Below, piece after piece: positions 5,279 to 5,388 of a stretch of 5,388 bases of DNA. Both the position numbers and the translations under genes were made by a program. The notes beneath the pieces were generated by a model. It was given only the letters and a program-made list of their open reading frames with translations, was not told the origin of the DNA and did no database searches. Every line of letters begins with the position of its first letter. Within the stretch, counting starts at the first letter, position 1. This stretch comes from Spirochaetaceae bacterium (GTDB lineage: Bacteria > Spirochaetota > Spirochaetia > UBA9216), in contig JAQQAK010000388.1 of assembly GCA_028527945.1 (NCBI GenBank), forward strand, positions 1 through 5,388. Direction: 5' to 3'.

Positions 5279-5388
5279 ATGATGCCACTAGAAACTAAAT
5301 CAAATGAAAATCTTGAAGTTGCAAGATATTATAAGAATAAAAATCAGAATTTGAATGCGGTGGCAGGGAGACTATATTATTCCGTTTT
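5279..5388 (+). CDS. Possible HEPN-domain protein, 3'-partial
   Basis: Only the first 36 codons are in the window. The protein begins MMPLETKSNENLEVARYY and continues with NLNAVAGRLYYSV at residues 24-36. The RLYYS stretch resembles the conserved R-x-YY-(A/S)-x-F helix of the PF05168-type HEPN family, which typically lies near this distance from the N-terminus. The frame is open to the window edge. AGG at 5271-5273 is a weak ribosome binding site that could serve either ATG (5279 or 5282). Members act as RNase toxins or as helical partners of nucleotidyltransferases. With so few residues this is a provisional call, and the Rx4-6H motif would lie beyond the window. Confidence 0.5.
   Translation, partial: MMPLETKSNENLEVARYYKNKNQNLNAVAGRLYYSV

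Larger units (their letters stand above)
4825..5388 (+). mobile_element. Integron gene cassette D (5' part)
   Basis: This is the start of a fourth cassette. It opens with GTTATGCGC (4824-4832), so its unseen end should read GCGCATAAC just before another attC. It holds a long AT-rich leader and the start of a HEPN-like gene. The start boundary is well supported; the end is a prediction. Confidence 0.75.

Overview
This window is a stretch of an integron gene-cassette array. The key evidence is a GC-rich element of about 155 bp that occurs three times (534-691, 2892-3045, 4675-4830) between very AT-rich genes. Each copy starts with an RYYYAAC-like box, ends with a GTTRRRY-like box, and contains nested inverted repeats with a CGGCGA/TCGCCG tip. 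This is the layout of an attC recombination site. The decisive sign is at the edges. The nine bases that open each complete cassette are the exact reverse complement of the nine that close it: GTTAAATGC at 685-693 with GCATTTAAC at 2890-2898, and GTTATATGG at 3039-3047 with CCATATAAC at 4673-4681. No integrase is in the window. The near-uniform attC sites suggest a sedentary chromosomal array. The AT-rich genes with GC-rich attC sites would fit a spirochaete such as an oral Treponema, whose chromosomal integrons are known, but the genus is an inference.

Layout, all genes on the + strand. Cassette A (partial, to 685) carries the end of an ImmA/IrrE-type zinc metallopeptidase. Cassette B (686-3039, 2.35 kb, large for a cassette) carries two genes: an unrecognised 312-residue coiled-coil/alpha-beta protein (852-1790) and a HEPN-type putative RNase with a C-terminal glycine-rich hydrophobic tail (1900-2886). 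Cassette C (3040-4824) carries its own near-consensus promoter, an archaeal-type AAA+ ATPase with a DUF234/PD-(D/E)xK nuclease-like C-terminus (3109-4446), and a 58-residue two-helix membrane protein (4488-4664). Cassette D (from 4825, partial) has a leader of about 450 bp with no convincing gene, then the first 36 codons of a protein with a HEPN-like RxYYS motif.

Functionally the array looks like a set of conflict or defence genes: a peptidase of the repressor-cleaving family, one clear and one possible HEPN protein, and a nuclease-fused ATPase. The best candidate for an undescribed system is the cassette B pair, which would be a sensor or regulator plus a membrane-anchored RNase effector. 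That functional reading is inference. The HEPN motif, the hydrophobic tail, and the shared cassette boundaries are read directly from the sequence.
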